Positions 27,271-36,322 are shown, counted from the stretch's first letter. The stretch: DNA of 37,292 bases from an uncultured Bacteroidales bacterium (GCA_949300335.1 CASGDV010000016.1:1-37292); one strand, 5' to 3'. Notes: generated by a model not told the origin, from the letters alone. Numbers and translations: made by a program.

Positions 27271-30200
27271 TCAATTGCCATATGATTCATTCAATATTGC
27301 ATAAAGTTCTTCCAACATTTCCGATGCAGTCATGCCAGAGTCGTAAATTCCTTCAGATGTAAATTTTCCGACACAAGTTTCCAGAACATGCAGCCTCGCT
27401 TTTTCTCCCTTCGCTTCCAATTCTTCGCGAAGCATGAATATTTTTTCACAAGCCTGAAGTCCTTCAAGGATTTTCTCGAAACGGATGCTGCTCCTAGGTC
27501 CGGGATAAACCATGTAGGTGTCTCCTGCCGCAAAACGGCGGAATCGGGAATCCCTTAAAGGATCTTCAGTCCAACTGTTGAAAGCCCAGCGCAGATAACC
27601 GTCATATCCGCCTGCAAGTGCACTGAGAACTGTCCACGCCCCTTCAGCCGGATCGGAAAATGTGAATATATTCGGGAAAGCTTCGGCGCAGCATGTATAC
27701 ATGCAGCTGACCTGGCCTTTAGATCTTCTCTCCCTGATAACCTCTTCCGGAAAATAATTGCCGTAAGGTATGGTCAGATAATGAATATACTGCTGTATTT
27801 CATCGTTATAGCTGCCCGCGAGGGATATTTTGAATTCAGGATCAGCCTCTCTGACAAGCCTTATGACCTCCTTCATGTGTTCCATCGGCCTTTCGTCCAT
27901 TGAAATCATCGTCTTTCCGAACCATCTTTTCTGACGGAGGTGAGCAGCAAAATCCTTGAGGAATGGGAGCCAGTAGTCCTCGTACTCGGGATCTCCGGGA
28001 GAAGCCTTGACAAACAGGACTCTTGAAGTTGCCTGGTCATAATAATCGAAAGCCAGGCTCCACGGAACAAGAGTGAAACAGCATATCATGTCCCTAATGC
28101 CGACTTCATCCATCATGAAGCTCACCCATTTGTCGAATACGGTATAATCATACGACCATGTTCCGTCGATCTTTTTTATCCTGGTAATCATGCTGTCATA
28201 ATGATCTTCGGTCTGGCCGTCCCAAGGCTTGTGCATTATGCTCGCCGTGATCGTGCGCTGTCCGGCATCTGCAAGCATCTTCATCAGCGGACGCATGAGT
28301 TCGAAATGCTCGTCGCTCCATAATGGCACGCCATGATACCTCGCCACGGCATACGGATTCTGCCATATATCGAGATGGAAACGCCGGTCTTCAGGTTTTG
28401 GAAGCGTTCTGTCTAGGACACGTATCTTCAAATCGAGCTTTTCAGGCTTCATGTCGTCTCCCTTAACGGTAACAGTACCCCTGTATATGCCCGGCACGGC
28501 ATCATCGGGTATATTTATCCTGAACCATACGGGCTGGACAGAACATGGTTCCAGATTCCTCGTTTTCCTTATGTCCAGCACATCGGCAACAATGGAAGAG
28601 TCCCATGCAGCCTTGTCCGGCCGATGGCCGCATCCTCCTCTTCCGTCTTTGTTCAGTTCGTCCGTCATCACATATCTGACGAAATGCCCGGAAGCTGCGG
28701 ATGCCGGTATTACATGACTTCCGTTCCGCAAATCTCCCATTGTAACCTCAATGTTCCGGTATCCGGCTGCAGACCACAGTACGGCCTGGGCATTCACCAT
28801 TTCCCCTATCCACGCGGAAAGTCCGGCTGCAGTATTTCCGTCAAGATCCGGAACATCATGTTTCCTGTACCTTACATTGGTGCTTCCCCAAGCCAGATGC
28901 AGTTTTTCTCCGGCCTTCTTCCAGACTTCCTCTCCGTCATGCGGTTTGGTGTCCGACAGCTCGACATAATCATCATGCATGTCCTGCGCATGGCAAACTG
29001 ACGCCTCATCCGTCATTTCAAGCACGAGCCGGCCTCCTCCGAGCACTTCCGACACAGGAATTCTGAAATTCTCGAGAGGTTTGCCGTTCAGTTCGGCACT
29101 TTGGACATATTTGTTTTCTGCGGAAGCTCCGGCGGCCTCAATGACAAAAGATTTCCCTCTTCCGTACCTGCCGTCAAGCCTGATTGTGATTTTCCTGTAT
29201 CTCGGAGTACCCAGTTCATAATACGGGTCCTTCCAGTCGCACCCGCCGTTCATCTGGAAAAGACCGATGGCACTCATAACGAACCAGCTGCTCATCTGCC
29301 CGAGGTCCTCGTCGCCGGGATAGGCATCATAAGGAGTAGTACCATAATACTGTTCCTGAATGGCCCTTACCCATTTCTGGGTCAGATGCGGCTCTCCGGC
29401 CCAATTGAACAGATATGCCACTTCCATGGATGTTTCGTTCCCGTGATTGATAGGATAGTTCGCGAAATCATCTCCGGAAGCATTGAAATTGGCATGGGCT
29501 GACTTTTCCATAGCCTGATTCAGACGTTCTACAAAGCGATCCTTCCCGACCATGCGGATCAGCTCTTCGGGATTCTGGGGCACGAACCATGTATAATTGA
29601 ATGCGTTGCCCTCTGTAAATCCCGGAGTATGATAAGGATCGAACGGTTCCACCCAGTTTCCCTTGTCATCCTTCGGGCGCAGGAATCCCGTATCAGGATC
29701 GAAGAGATTCTTCCAGGACTCCGACCTCTTGTTGAAATAGTCATGGTCATCTTCCCTGCCGAGATGTTTAGCCATCTGTCCGAGACACCAGTCATCATAA
29801 GCATATTCCATTGTATTGGAAACCATGCCCCATCCAAGAGGGATGTAGCCGAATTTCATATATGGATCCAGGTTTTCGACTCCGACGGTACCTCCTCCTT
29901 CATATTTTTCCGGACTCGAAGTCATCATCTTTTTCAAACCCTCATATGCCTCCTCCAGGTCAAAATCACGGATACCGCTCATCCACGCGCCGAAAATCTG
30001 CGATATGCAGTGCATTGCGACCATCACTCCGGTATGCTCCACCCCTGCCGGGTCGGTATTGAACCACCCGCTGTTCCTGTAAAGCTGTATTGCCGAACGC
30101 GCCCATGCACTCGAAATCTCCGGAGCCATGAGATTGAACAATTGCTGATTGTCCCAGAACGTATTCCAGTACTCGCCGCTGACTATGCAGTCATCGGGCG

Positions 30201-32193
30201 AATCCAGTCTCCTTACATTTTCCTTTTCATCCACATAACGGCCGTCGAAATCGCTCCATATCGCCTTGGCTGCCAAAGCACGGTAAAGGTTTGTGTAGAA
30301 TTTCCTTTTCTGGAGATAATCGTCCGTTTCGATGTCTATACGACCGAGATAATCGTTCCATATCCTGACCGCATTTTCCTCGACCTTCTCGAAATCCCAG
30401 CCGAAAGGACCGGAAAGTTCCTTTTCCAGATTGTTCCTCGCTCCGTCCAGGTCCACAAGGGAAACACCTGAACGGACAAGGATTTCCTCACCTTCATCTG
30501 TCCTGAAATCCAGGAACACCCCGGCATCGCCCCTGCCTTCGATTCTTTTCACATCATAACTGATTTCAGGAACGGAACCGAATTCATGATTGCGGTCCCA
30601 GCTCCAAATGTATGACGTAACAGGCTCCACTCCGTCATTCGTCCATCCGTTCATGGCATCGAAAGGCTTGCTGAACTGCAATACGAAATAAAGGGTATAT
30701 TCCTGTTCGAGACTGTAGCCAGTGAATGCATTGTAATATGTAGCATGCCCCGTAATTTCCGAATTTCCGTTACGCTCTATCACGGCTTCCTTCAGATTGT
30801 GCGGATACTCATTCGGAGCGAACATGTCCACGATTATCCTCGCATCATCCCGTTTCGGGAATATATATCTCTGGATTGCCGCCCTCCTGGTCGACGAGAC
30901 TTCCGCCTTGATTCCGGTATCCGTCATGAACACGGAATACTTCCCTATCCGCGCCTCTTCGCTCGACTTGTCTATTCTCGAACGGTAGCCTTCATCCGGA
31001 TACTCTTCCCTTCCAGGATTTACATGTAATTCCCCGCATGTCGGCTGCATTATGAACCCGGTCATTGTCCAGTCACTGAAATGATTGAACCCCATTATGT
31101 TGTCCACCGTATATTCATAGCCGGCCTTCCATGTCTCGTCCTGATTGTCGGGAGCGATCTGCACCATCGACAAAGGAAGCGACGGGCCCGGCTTGAACAT
31201 CCATCTGGAATTTCCGGTTCCCATCAGAAGGTCCACGTAATCCGTATACCGGTGCAGAGGTTCCGGACTTCTGGTTATCATGCCGGAATAAATGATATTG
31301 TCCCCTTCCCTTATGACAAATTCCTGCTCCTTCTCCTTTTTCACTGCCGGAAGCAGGATTTCCTGTATGCTTTCTCCTTTTTCGACAACACGCACCGTCT
31401 TTTTGCCTCCTGTCTCGAAAACCAGCTCTCGGGACCTGTCATACTGAATCATGTCAACCAGAACGGGCTGATAGCGGCGGCCGCCTTTCATGTATTCGAA
31501 TCCGGCTGCCTCGACGGAACGTATCAGAGTGGAAGAAGCTTTCTCAAGGACGGCCACTCCCGGACACGAAAGCCTTATGCAGTCGAACACGCTCCAGTGT
31601 CCGCTCATCTGCCCCATCCGTATCCCGTTCATTCCCTTTTTCAGCCAGGAAGAAGGGAACTCCATTTTTATGGATTTCGGATTTCCTTTCTCTTTTGCGG
31701 TAAGCAGGCCATCCGGGGCATCGCCATACAGAGTGAATTCTTTCCGATGTCCGTTTACATCTATTCTCCAGACAGGATTTGATCTGGAACTGACACCGGC
31801 AAAGAATACTTCCAGGACACAGGTGCCTTCCACGGGCGCTTTTTCCAGGCCGAACTGTATCATCGGGAAATGTCTCGGATAGTATCCGGCCCAATAGCCT
31901 CCGCCTCCCCAGTGGTCAAGAGGACCGGGAAAGACATAAGGCCAGTCCCGGCCTGCATCCGAATATCCGACATAATATGTCTTGACACCGGAAAATTTCC
32001 GGAGGAATTCTCCGAAACGGTCAGGATAAAGGGCGAATTCGGATGCGGAGCCGTCCTGCTTCCCTATCTCGAAAAGAATCTTGCCATCAGGAACGGCAGA
32101 CGGTTTCGCCGACGAAGGGCACGGCGCTGCAAAAGCCATTAACAGAACCGACAGAAGTACAATCAGAGTATTGTGCTTGGAAAAGTATCTCAT
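27271..32193 (-). CDS. Fusion of GH92 alpha-mannosidase and GH123/DUF4091-like domain
   Basis: A 1640-residue exported enzyme. The signal peptide covers about residues 1-29. Residues 35-215 form a beta-sandwich resembling the C-terminal carbohydrate-binding module of PL4 lyases (DHWGGGGYWAGYYPRHFP, then a VFDCIRL end). The GH92 part spans about 315-1010, with the calcium-dependent inverting machinery: probable acid E920 in HGNETSMEV and base aspartates D961/D963 in YPGDEDLGQM. Residues 1070-1640 resemble DUF4091/GH123 proteins, with an adjacent D1433-E1434 pair in ISMDERP at the place expected for the substrate-assisted GH123 pair. No stop or frameshift separates the parts. This would join alpha-mannosidase and beta-N-acetylgalactosaminidase-like activities in one chain. 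The GH92 call is firm; activity of the second domain is inferred. Confidence 0.88.
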   Translation of the reverse strand: MRYFSKHNTLIVLLSVLLMAFAAPCPSSAKPSAVPDGKILFEIGKQDGSASEFALYPDRFGEFLRKFSGVKTYYVGYSDAGRDWPYVFPGPLDHWGGGGYWAGYYPRHFPMIQFGLEKAPVEGTCVLEVFFAGVSSRSNPVWRIDVNGHRKEFTLYGDAPDGLLTAKEKGNPKSIKMEFPSSWLKKGMNGIRMGQMSGHWSVFDCIRLSCPGVAVLEKASSTLIRSVEAAGFEYMKGGRRYQPVLVDMIQYDRSRELVFETGGKKTVRVVEKGESIQEILLPAVKKEKEQEFVIREGDNIIYSGMITRSPEPLHRYTDYVDLLMGTGNSRWMFKPGPSLPLSMVQIAPDNQDETWKAGYEYTVDNIMGFNHFSDWTMTGFIMQPTCGELHVNPGREEYPDEGYRSRIDKSSEEARIGKYSVFMTDTGIKAEVSSTRRAAIQRYIFPKRDDARIIVDMFAPNEYPHNLKEAVIERNGNSEITGHATYYNAFTGYSLEQEYTLYFVLQFSKPFDAMNGWTNDGVEPVTSYIWSWDRNHEFGSVPEISYDVKRIEGRGDAGVFLDFRTDEGEEILVRSGVSLVDLDGARNNLEKELSGPFGWDFEKVEENAVRIWNDYLGRIDIETDDYLQKRKFYTNLYRALAAKAIWSDFDGRYVDEKENVRRLDSPDDCIVSGEYWNTFWDNQQLFNLMAPEISSAWARSAIQLYRNSGWFNTDPAGVEHTGVMVAMHCISQIFGAWMSGIRDFDLEEAYEGLKKMMTSSPEKYEGGGTVGVENLDPYMKFGYIPLGWGMVSNTMEYAYDDWCLGQMAKHLGREDDHDYFNKRSESWKNLFDPDTGFLRPKDDKGNWVEPFDPYHTPGFTEGNAFNYTWFVPQNPEELIRMVGKDRFVERLNQAMEKSAHANFNASGDDFANYPINHGNETSMEVAYLFNWAGEPHLTQKWVRAIQEQYYGTTPYDAYPGDEDLGQMSSWFVMSAIGLFQMNGGCDWKDPYYELGTPRYRKITIRLDGRYGRGKSFVIEAAGASAENKYVQSAELNGKPLENFRIPVSEVLGGGRLVLEMTDEASVCHAQDMHDDYVELSDTKPHDGEEVWKKAGEKLHLAWGSTNVRYRKHDVPDLDGNTAAGLSAWIGEMVNAQAVLWSAAGYRNIEVTMGDLRNGSHVIPASAASGHFVRYVMTDELNKDGRGGCGHRPDKAAWDSSIVADVLDIRKTRNLEPCSVQPVWFRINIPDDAVPGIYRGTVTVKGDDMKPEKLDLKIRVLDRTLPKPEDRRFHLDIWQNPYAVARYHGVPLWSDEHFELMRPLMKMLADAGQRTITASIMHKPWDGQTEDHYDSMITRIKKIDGTWSYDYTVFDKWVSFMMDEVGIRDMICCFTLVPWSLAFDYYDQATSRVLFVKASPGDPEYEDYWLPFLKDFAAHLRQKRWFGKTMISMDERPMEHMKEVIRLVREADPEFKISLAGSYNDEIQQYIHYLTIPYGNYFPEEVIRERRSKGQVSCMYTCCAEAFPNIFTFSDPAEGAWTVLSALAGGYDGYLRWAFNSWTEDPLRDSRFRRFAAGDTYMVYPGPRSSIRFEKILEGLQACEKIFMLREELEAKGEKARLHVLETCVGKFTSEGIYDSGMTASEMLEELYAILNESYGN

Positions 32194-32204
32194 AATGCAA
32201 TAAC

Positions 32205-33764
32205 TTATTTTTCAATACCCCATTCGGCAGCTCCTTCTTCTTTCAGCTTTTCAGTATATTCCTTGGCCATGGTCTCGGCCTCCTTTTCCGCCGGAGCGAA
32301 CGCGTGCGAATATCCATCAACCTTGTCCCATTCGCCCCTCGTGAAATCCGGGAAAGCCACAGGAGCACTGTTGTTGTCCATGGACAATGCACCGAGTTCG
32401 GCCAGACAACACCATTCGGCAAGGTCATACACATCCATGTCAAGAGGCAGTCCGTTCTGGAGACAGTAAACAAGTCTGCTGTCCATGATGAAGTCCATGC
32501 CTCCGTGACCTCCTACTTCCTTAGCCATTTCCCCGTATCTTGCGAGAAGTGGATGGCGGTATTCGGAAACAAGTCTGTCCATATCTTCACGGGACATGAA
32601 ACTGTGGGCAGACAGGTCTTCTATGTCAACAGTGGAACCGGATGTCTGCAACTGGTCCGTACTTACTGCATAGCCTTCAATCGGATATTTATTTGCCATT
32701 CCCTTCGTACCCGTCAGCTGATAAAGACGGTTATACGGCTGCGGAGTCATCACGTTATGCTGTATCTCGACAACCTTTCCCGCATTTGTACGGAGCAATG
32801 TAGTGGTATGGTCTCCGTTACGGAATGAAGTGCATGCCGAATCCGTCCTGCGGCTTACATGTTCCTTTCCGTTGAACGAATCGGTATCCATAGCGACCAA
32901 TGTGACGAACCTGTCACCTCTGTGGATATTCATAGCCTGTGCTACCGGACCGAGGCCGTGTGTGGCATACACATCCCCTCTGTGACGCATATTGTAATCA
33001 AGACGCCATCCGAGGCGGTCTTCCGGACCATTCTTCCAATAATGGTCCCAGAACGGGCTGAGCTCGTGAATGTAGGCTCCCTGTGCCCTTATGATTTCCC
33101 CGAACAGACCTTTCCGGGCCATGTTGAGGGTATTCAGTTCGAACCAGTCATAACAGCAGTTTTCAAGTATCATGCAATGCCTGCGGGTAGTCTCGCTGAG
33201 ATTGATAAGGTCCCAGCAGTCCTGCAGAGTCATGGCGGAAGGAACCTCTATGGCGGCATGCTTCCCGTTTTCCATGGCACATTTCGCTACGGGAACATGA
33301 TGAAGCCAGTCGGTGGCTATATATACAAGGTCGATGTCTTCTCTCCTGCACAGTTCCTCATATCCCTTTTCTCCGCTGTATATCGCAGCCTTGGGCATGG
33401 AAGCGTTCCTGAGGATATTCTGGCAGTTCTCGGCACGGGACTTGTCGTAATCGCACAAGGCTACTATCCTTACACCGGGTATATGCGTAAAACGTTCCAC
33501 TGCTCCAGGCCCGCGCATTCCCAGACCTACAAATCCGACACGTACCACCGGCAATTCGGGGGCGGCCATACCTATCACGCTTTTCTGCCCTGACGGGCGT
33601 TCCGGTGATTCGACGACGATTGTGCCGTCGTTCAAGCTCCAGCGTGTCCCGTATTCATTTACATTCACTTTCTTCCCGCAAAACGAGCAGGATGAAAAAA
33701 GGAGGGCAACCAAGACGAATACAATCGCCCTGAAACCGGCAGTTCTGGTTCTTTCTGTTGTCAT
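32205..33764 (-). CDS. GH109-type NAD-dependent glycosidase lipoprotein (Gfo/Idh/MocA fold)
   Basis: A 519-residue protein with a lipobox at LFSSC26, so probably lipid-anchored. The Rossmann domain has VGLGMRGPGAVERF (residues 79-92). GH109-like motifs follow: YIATDWLHHVPVA, AIEVPSAMTLQDC, ENCCYDWFELNTLNMA, the catalytic-site THGLGP motif with H269, GGHGGMDFIMDSRL and DLAEWCCLAELGALSMDN. GH109 enzymes use tightly bound NAD and release N-acetylgalactosamine from alpha-linked ends; some relatives have other specificities, so the substrate is a family-based inference. The residues between the lipobox and the Rossmann domain (30-70) include a short WSLNDGTIVVES segment. It lies 11 bp before the GH92 fusion gene in the same operon. 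Confidence 0.85.
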   Translation of the reverse strand: MTTERTRTAGFRAIVFVLVALLFSSCSFCGKKVNVNEYGTRWSLNDGTIVVESPERPSGQKSVIGMAAPELPVVRVGFVGLGMRGPGAVERFTHIPGVRIVALCDYDKSRAENCQNILRNASMPKAAIYSGEKGYEELCRREDIDLVYIATDWLHHVPVAKCAMENGKHAAIEVPSAMTLQDCWDLINLSETTRRHCMILENCCYDWFELNTLNMARKGLFGEIIRAQGAYIHELSPFWDHYWKNGPEDRLGWRLDYNMRHRGDVYATHGLGPVAQAMNIHRGDRFVTLVAMDTDSFNGKEHVSRRTDSACTSFRNGDHTTTLLRTNAGKVVEIQHNVMTPQPYNRLYQLTGTKGMANKYPIEGYAVSTDQLQTSGSTVDIEDLSAHSFMSREDMDRLVSEYRHPLLARYGEMAKEVGGHGGMDFIMDSRLVYCLQNGLPLDMDVYDLAEWCCLAELGALSMDNNSAPVAFPDFTRGEWDKVDGYSHAFAPAEKEAETMAKEYTEKLKEEGAAEWGIEK

Positions 33765-33810
33765 GGCATTGATATTTAAGGTTATTAGTCAGTTGACAGT
33801 ATTAACAGTA

Positions 33811-35040
33811 TTATCTGTATACCCATACGTTCAGATGGCTTTCCGGTGAAACGACGGCGAACTTGTAAAATCCGCTTTCCGGATACGCACCCGTATCGAA
33901 CTCGAATTTTCCGTTTTCCGAAGGGACCGTACCTACCTTGATCCATTCGTCTTCCTTTCCTTCAAGATAATTGTTCGTGAATGACACATAAATGTCGACA
34001 TTTGATCTTGTGCCGGGATAAGTCTTCCATCCGAGGATAATGTTGTCATCATAATGTCCGGCTCTCAGATCGTATATTCCTTCCTTGCCGATGAACGGAA
34101 CACCGTCCTGCTCATACATGACGTTTTCAGGCAGCGAAAACCCCATGAACCGGCAGATGGTCGGATTTATATCGGTAAGGGACAGACTGCCTCCATTAAA
34201 ATGCCGGTTAAGATTCCGGGCATCGGAAGATATCCATACCGTTCTTTCCCTCGAAGTCTGGCCGCCGTGTCCATGACCTGTGTTATCCCTTCCGTGGTCA
34301 GTAGTCACTATTATAAGCCAGTCCTCTCCGAAATTCTTTTCCCTGTATGTTACGGAATCCCGGATTTTACCCACAAGCGCATCCGTCTTTATGATATACT
34401 CGTCCGCATACTTTCCGTCACCGTAAATATGGAATGCATCGTCAGTATACCAGAAATACACCCAGTTCAAATCCGGAGCTTCATTCCTGATACATGAAGC
34501 GGCCTTTTCTGCAACCAGTGAATCAATTCTGTAAATATGCCTGTCATCCTTCAGCGGAGGAAAATTGACATTGTCATGGTCATACCCGTCGAATACATAA
34601 TCTATCTCCAGATTTCCGGCCTCTTTCCTTCCCTCACCGAGAAGTACAGTCCTGTTGTCCGTCCACGATGAATACACGGCCGTGCTGATATCCCGGTCCT
34701 GCTCCTTCGCAATTCTGAAAATCGACCAATACTGATAATTAGGAGACAGGCCGTCATTTCCCCTTACATTATGCTTGTTCATCCATGTTCCGGTAAGGAT
34801 ATTCATGTAACCTATCGCGGAAATGGTCGATGTCTGGGAATACCCTCCGATTTCCCCTCCCGTATAGGCTCTCGAATATCCCCCTTCCCTTGCAACAGCT
34901 GATATGTTCTCGGGCTGCAGTCTCTCTATGCAGTCCGCAGGAATGCCGTCCGTAATGATGAATACGACCTTCTTTTCCTTCGCATGAAAGGAAAAAGGCA
35001 GTAGAAGAAACAAGAAAAACAAAACAATTTTATTATCCAT
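33811..35040 (-). CDS. Exported alkaline-phosphatase-superfamily phosphodiesterase/phosphatase
   Basis: A 409-residue protein with a signal peptide (residues 1-20). The metal sites of the alkaline phosphatase superfamily are visible: D31 (IITDG), the probable nucleophile Thr/Ser among S71-T72-S74 in TSTISAIGYMNILTG, D200/D201 and H204 (YTDDAFHIYG), D248-H249 (TTDHGRDNTG) and H258 (GHGHGG). It resembles type I phosphodiesterase/nucleotide pyrophosphatases more than sulfatases, as no C-x-P/S-x-R sulfatase signature is present. Residues 325-409 look like a beta-sandwich C-terminal domain. It lies 29 bp after the upstream glycosidase and 46 bp before the GH109 gene, within the operon. A phosphodiester or pyrophosphate bond on the target glycan, or nucleotide/sugar scavenging, is possible. 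Confidence 0.8.
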   Translation of the reverse strand: MDNKIVLFFLFLLLPFSFHAKEKKVVFIITDGIPADCIERLQPENISAVAREGGYSRAYTGGEIGGYSQTSTISAIGYMNILTGTWMNKHNVRGNDGLSPNYQYWSIFRIAKEQDRDISTAVYSSWTDNRTVLLGEGRKEAGNLEIDYVFDGYDHDNVNFPPLKDDRHIYRIDSLVAEKAASCIRNEAPDLNWVYFWYTDDAFHIYGDGKYADEYIIKTDALVGKIRDSVTYREKNFGEDWLIIVTTDHGRDNTGHGHGGQTSRERTVWISSDARNLNRHFNGGSLSLTDINPTICRFMGFSLPENVMYEQDGVPFIGKEGIYDLRAGHYDDNIILGWKTYPGTRSNVDIYVSFTNNYLEGKEDEWIKVGTVPSENGKFEFDTGAYPESGFYKFAVVSPESHLNVWVYR

Positions 35041-35069
35041 ATACAGGTAAGAATGATTATTCGATGATT

Positions 35070-36182
35070 TTATTCGGTTTTACCAGCCCATTCCCTGAAC
35101 ATTCCTATCGCCTTTGAAAGGACGCCTGCAGAGCCTTTGAAATGGCCGCTGCCACTCGGGACATTGCCTTTTCCATACCATTCGTAAAAGCCGCCGTTGG
35201 CAATCACCCTGTCCAGCATCGGACGCACGGCCTCATAAGCTTCCTCAACCATGCCGTTAGCTATGAGCTGCTGCACCATCCTGCCGCCGAACCACGTCCA
35301 GTCGCCTCCGTTCTGATAGCAATATTGCTGCGACATCACTCCATGGAAAAATCCTTCCGGATATGGAGGGTACAGGGTCAGCCCTATGGTAGGCATTCTC
35401 GACAGACGCACATTCTCCTGCATACGGGAATACACGGCCCTTATTTCCTTTCGGGACATAAGACCGGCCTCTATCGCGACAGCCGTACCGCCGTGGTAAT
35501 ATATCTCATTTTCATCAAAACCTTCAGGCAATGGAGACTTGTCCAGATATATATGAGGTATGAACTTATTCCTTCCGCTATCCCACAGATGCTTTCTCGC
35601 ATTCTTCGCGACGGAATCACCGAGTTTTTTCCATTTTTTTACAAGACGCGCATCATCCGTAATTTCCTGGAGATAATCCATTGCAATTATGAACATCGCA
35701 TTGTCATATATATCTATGGCAGGATATGATTTCTCATTCATGTCGCACCCGAAATCATCATGAGGCTGGACATCGCCCCAGTCCGCAGTCATCGCCCCGT
35801 ACAAAAGCCCGTATTCGGCGCTGTATCTCTCGGTCATCAGATAGTCTACCATATCCTCTATCCGTTCCATGACCGTCTTTCCGCCGATGACTTCAGAAAG
35901 TATGGAACGGTCTCCGGTCTTCCTTACATATTTTCCGACAATCTGTATCAATGAAGTTTCCTGGTCCGTCTCCACAAAAGTGTTCATGTCGCGGGCCCAT
36001 ATCTGGGAATAGCCGGAACCTGCATTAAGTCCCTGACCGATTACGGAACGGGCCATGCTGTCGACAACCTCCAGAGAGGAATCGTTCCTGATTTCATCAG
36101 CCAGAGCATCACGGGAACCGCTCCGGGCACAAGATACGGCAACGACCGCCGATGCCGCGAAAAGACAAACCAAATGTTTCAT
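35070..36182 (-). CDS. Lipoprotein with (alpha/alpha)6-barrel glycosidase-like fold, family not assigned
   Basis: A 370-residue protein with a probable lipobox ending at VSC18. Its sequence shows the six-hairpin glycosidase style: SQIWARDMNTFVETD (60-74), LLYGAMTADWGDVQPHDDFG (126-145), NGGDWTWFGGRMVQQL (291-306) and NGGFYEWYGKGN (329-340). D65, D136 and E334 are candidate catalytic carboxylates. It recalls amylo-1,6-glucosidase, GH63, GH37 and related clan members, but no family signature fits well enough to name one. It is the first gene of the operon, about 105 bp downstream of a consensus promoter. Its role is likely trimming of the same glycan as its neighbours (inference). Confidence 0.7.
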   Translation of the reverse strand: MKHLVCLFAASAVVAVSCARSGSRDALADEIRNDSSLEVVDSMARSVIGQGLNAGSGYSQIWARDMNTFVETDQETSLIQIVGKYVRKTGDRSILSEVIGGKTVMERIEDMVDYLMTERYSAEYGLLYGAMTADWGDVQPHDDFGCDMNEKSYPAIDIYDNAMFIIAMDYLQEITDDARLVKKWKKLGDSVAKNARKHLWDSGRNKFIPHIYLDKSPLPEGFDENEIYYHGGTAVAIEAGLMSRKEIRAVYSRMQENVRLSRMPTIGLTLYPPYPEGFFHGVMSQQYCYQNGGDWTWFGGRMVQQLIANGMVEEAYEAVRPMLDRVIANGGFYEWYGKGNVPSGSGHFKGSAGVLSKAIGMFREWAGKTE

Positions 36183-36286
36183 AGTATAATAAATTTAGAA
36201 TCATAAATAGTCTTCACTCGAACATACATACCATCACTGTCAGTCAATCACCATAACAAGCAAGGCGCATGTTTGTATGAACATAG

Positions 36287-36318
36287 CAAATATACGAATT
36301 AACTGAGAATAAAGGCAA
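36287..36318 (-). promoter_or_regulatory. Bacteroidota-type promoter for the glycan operon
   Basis: On the - strand, the -33 box ATTG (TTG core 36316-36318) lies 21 bp before TATATTTG (-7 box, 36287-36294), matching the Bacteroidota consensus TAnnTTTG. It would give a leader of about 100 nt before the ATG at 36182. A short dyad ATGTT/AACAT (36269-36284) lies at the expected start of transcription and might be an operator. Confidence 0.65.
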
Positions 36319-36322
36319 TTTT

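Noticed and set aside
32205-33764. Ordinary sugar dehydrogenase of the Gfo/Idh/MocA family
   Set aside because: The lipobox, THGLGP, GGHGGMDF and LAEWCCLAELGALS motifs fit the exported GH109 branch better.
33811-35040. Sulfatase
   Set aside because: The alkaline-phosphatase fold is shared, but no C/S-x-P-x-R formylglycine signature is present, so a phosphodiesterase/phosphatase is preferred.
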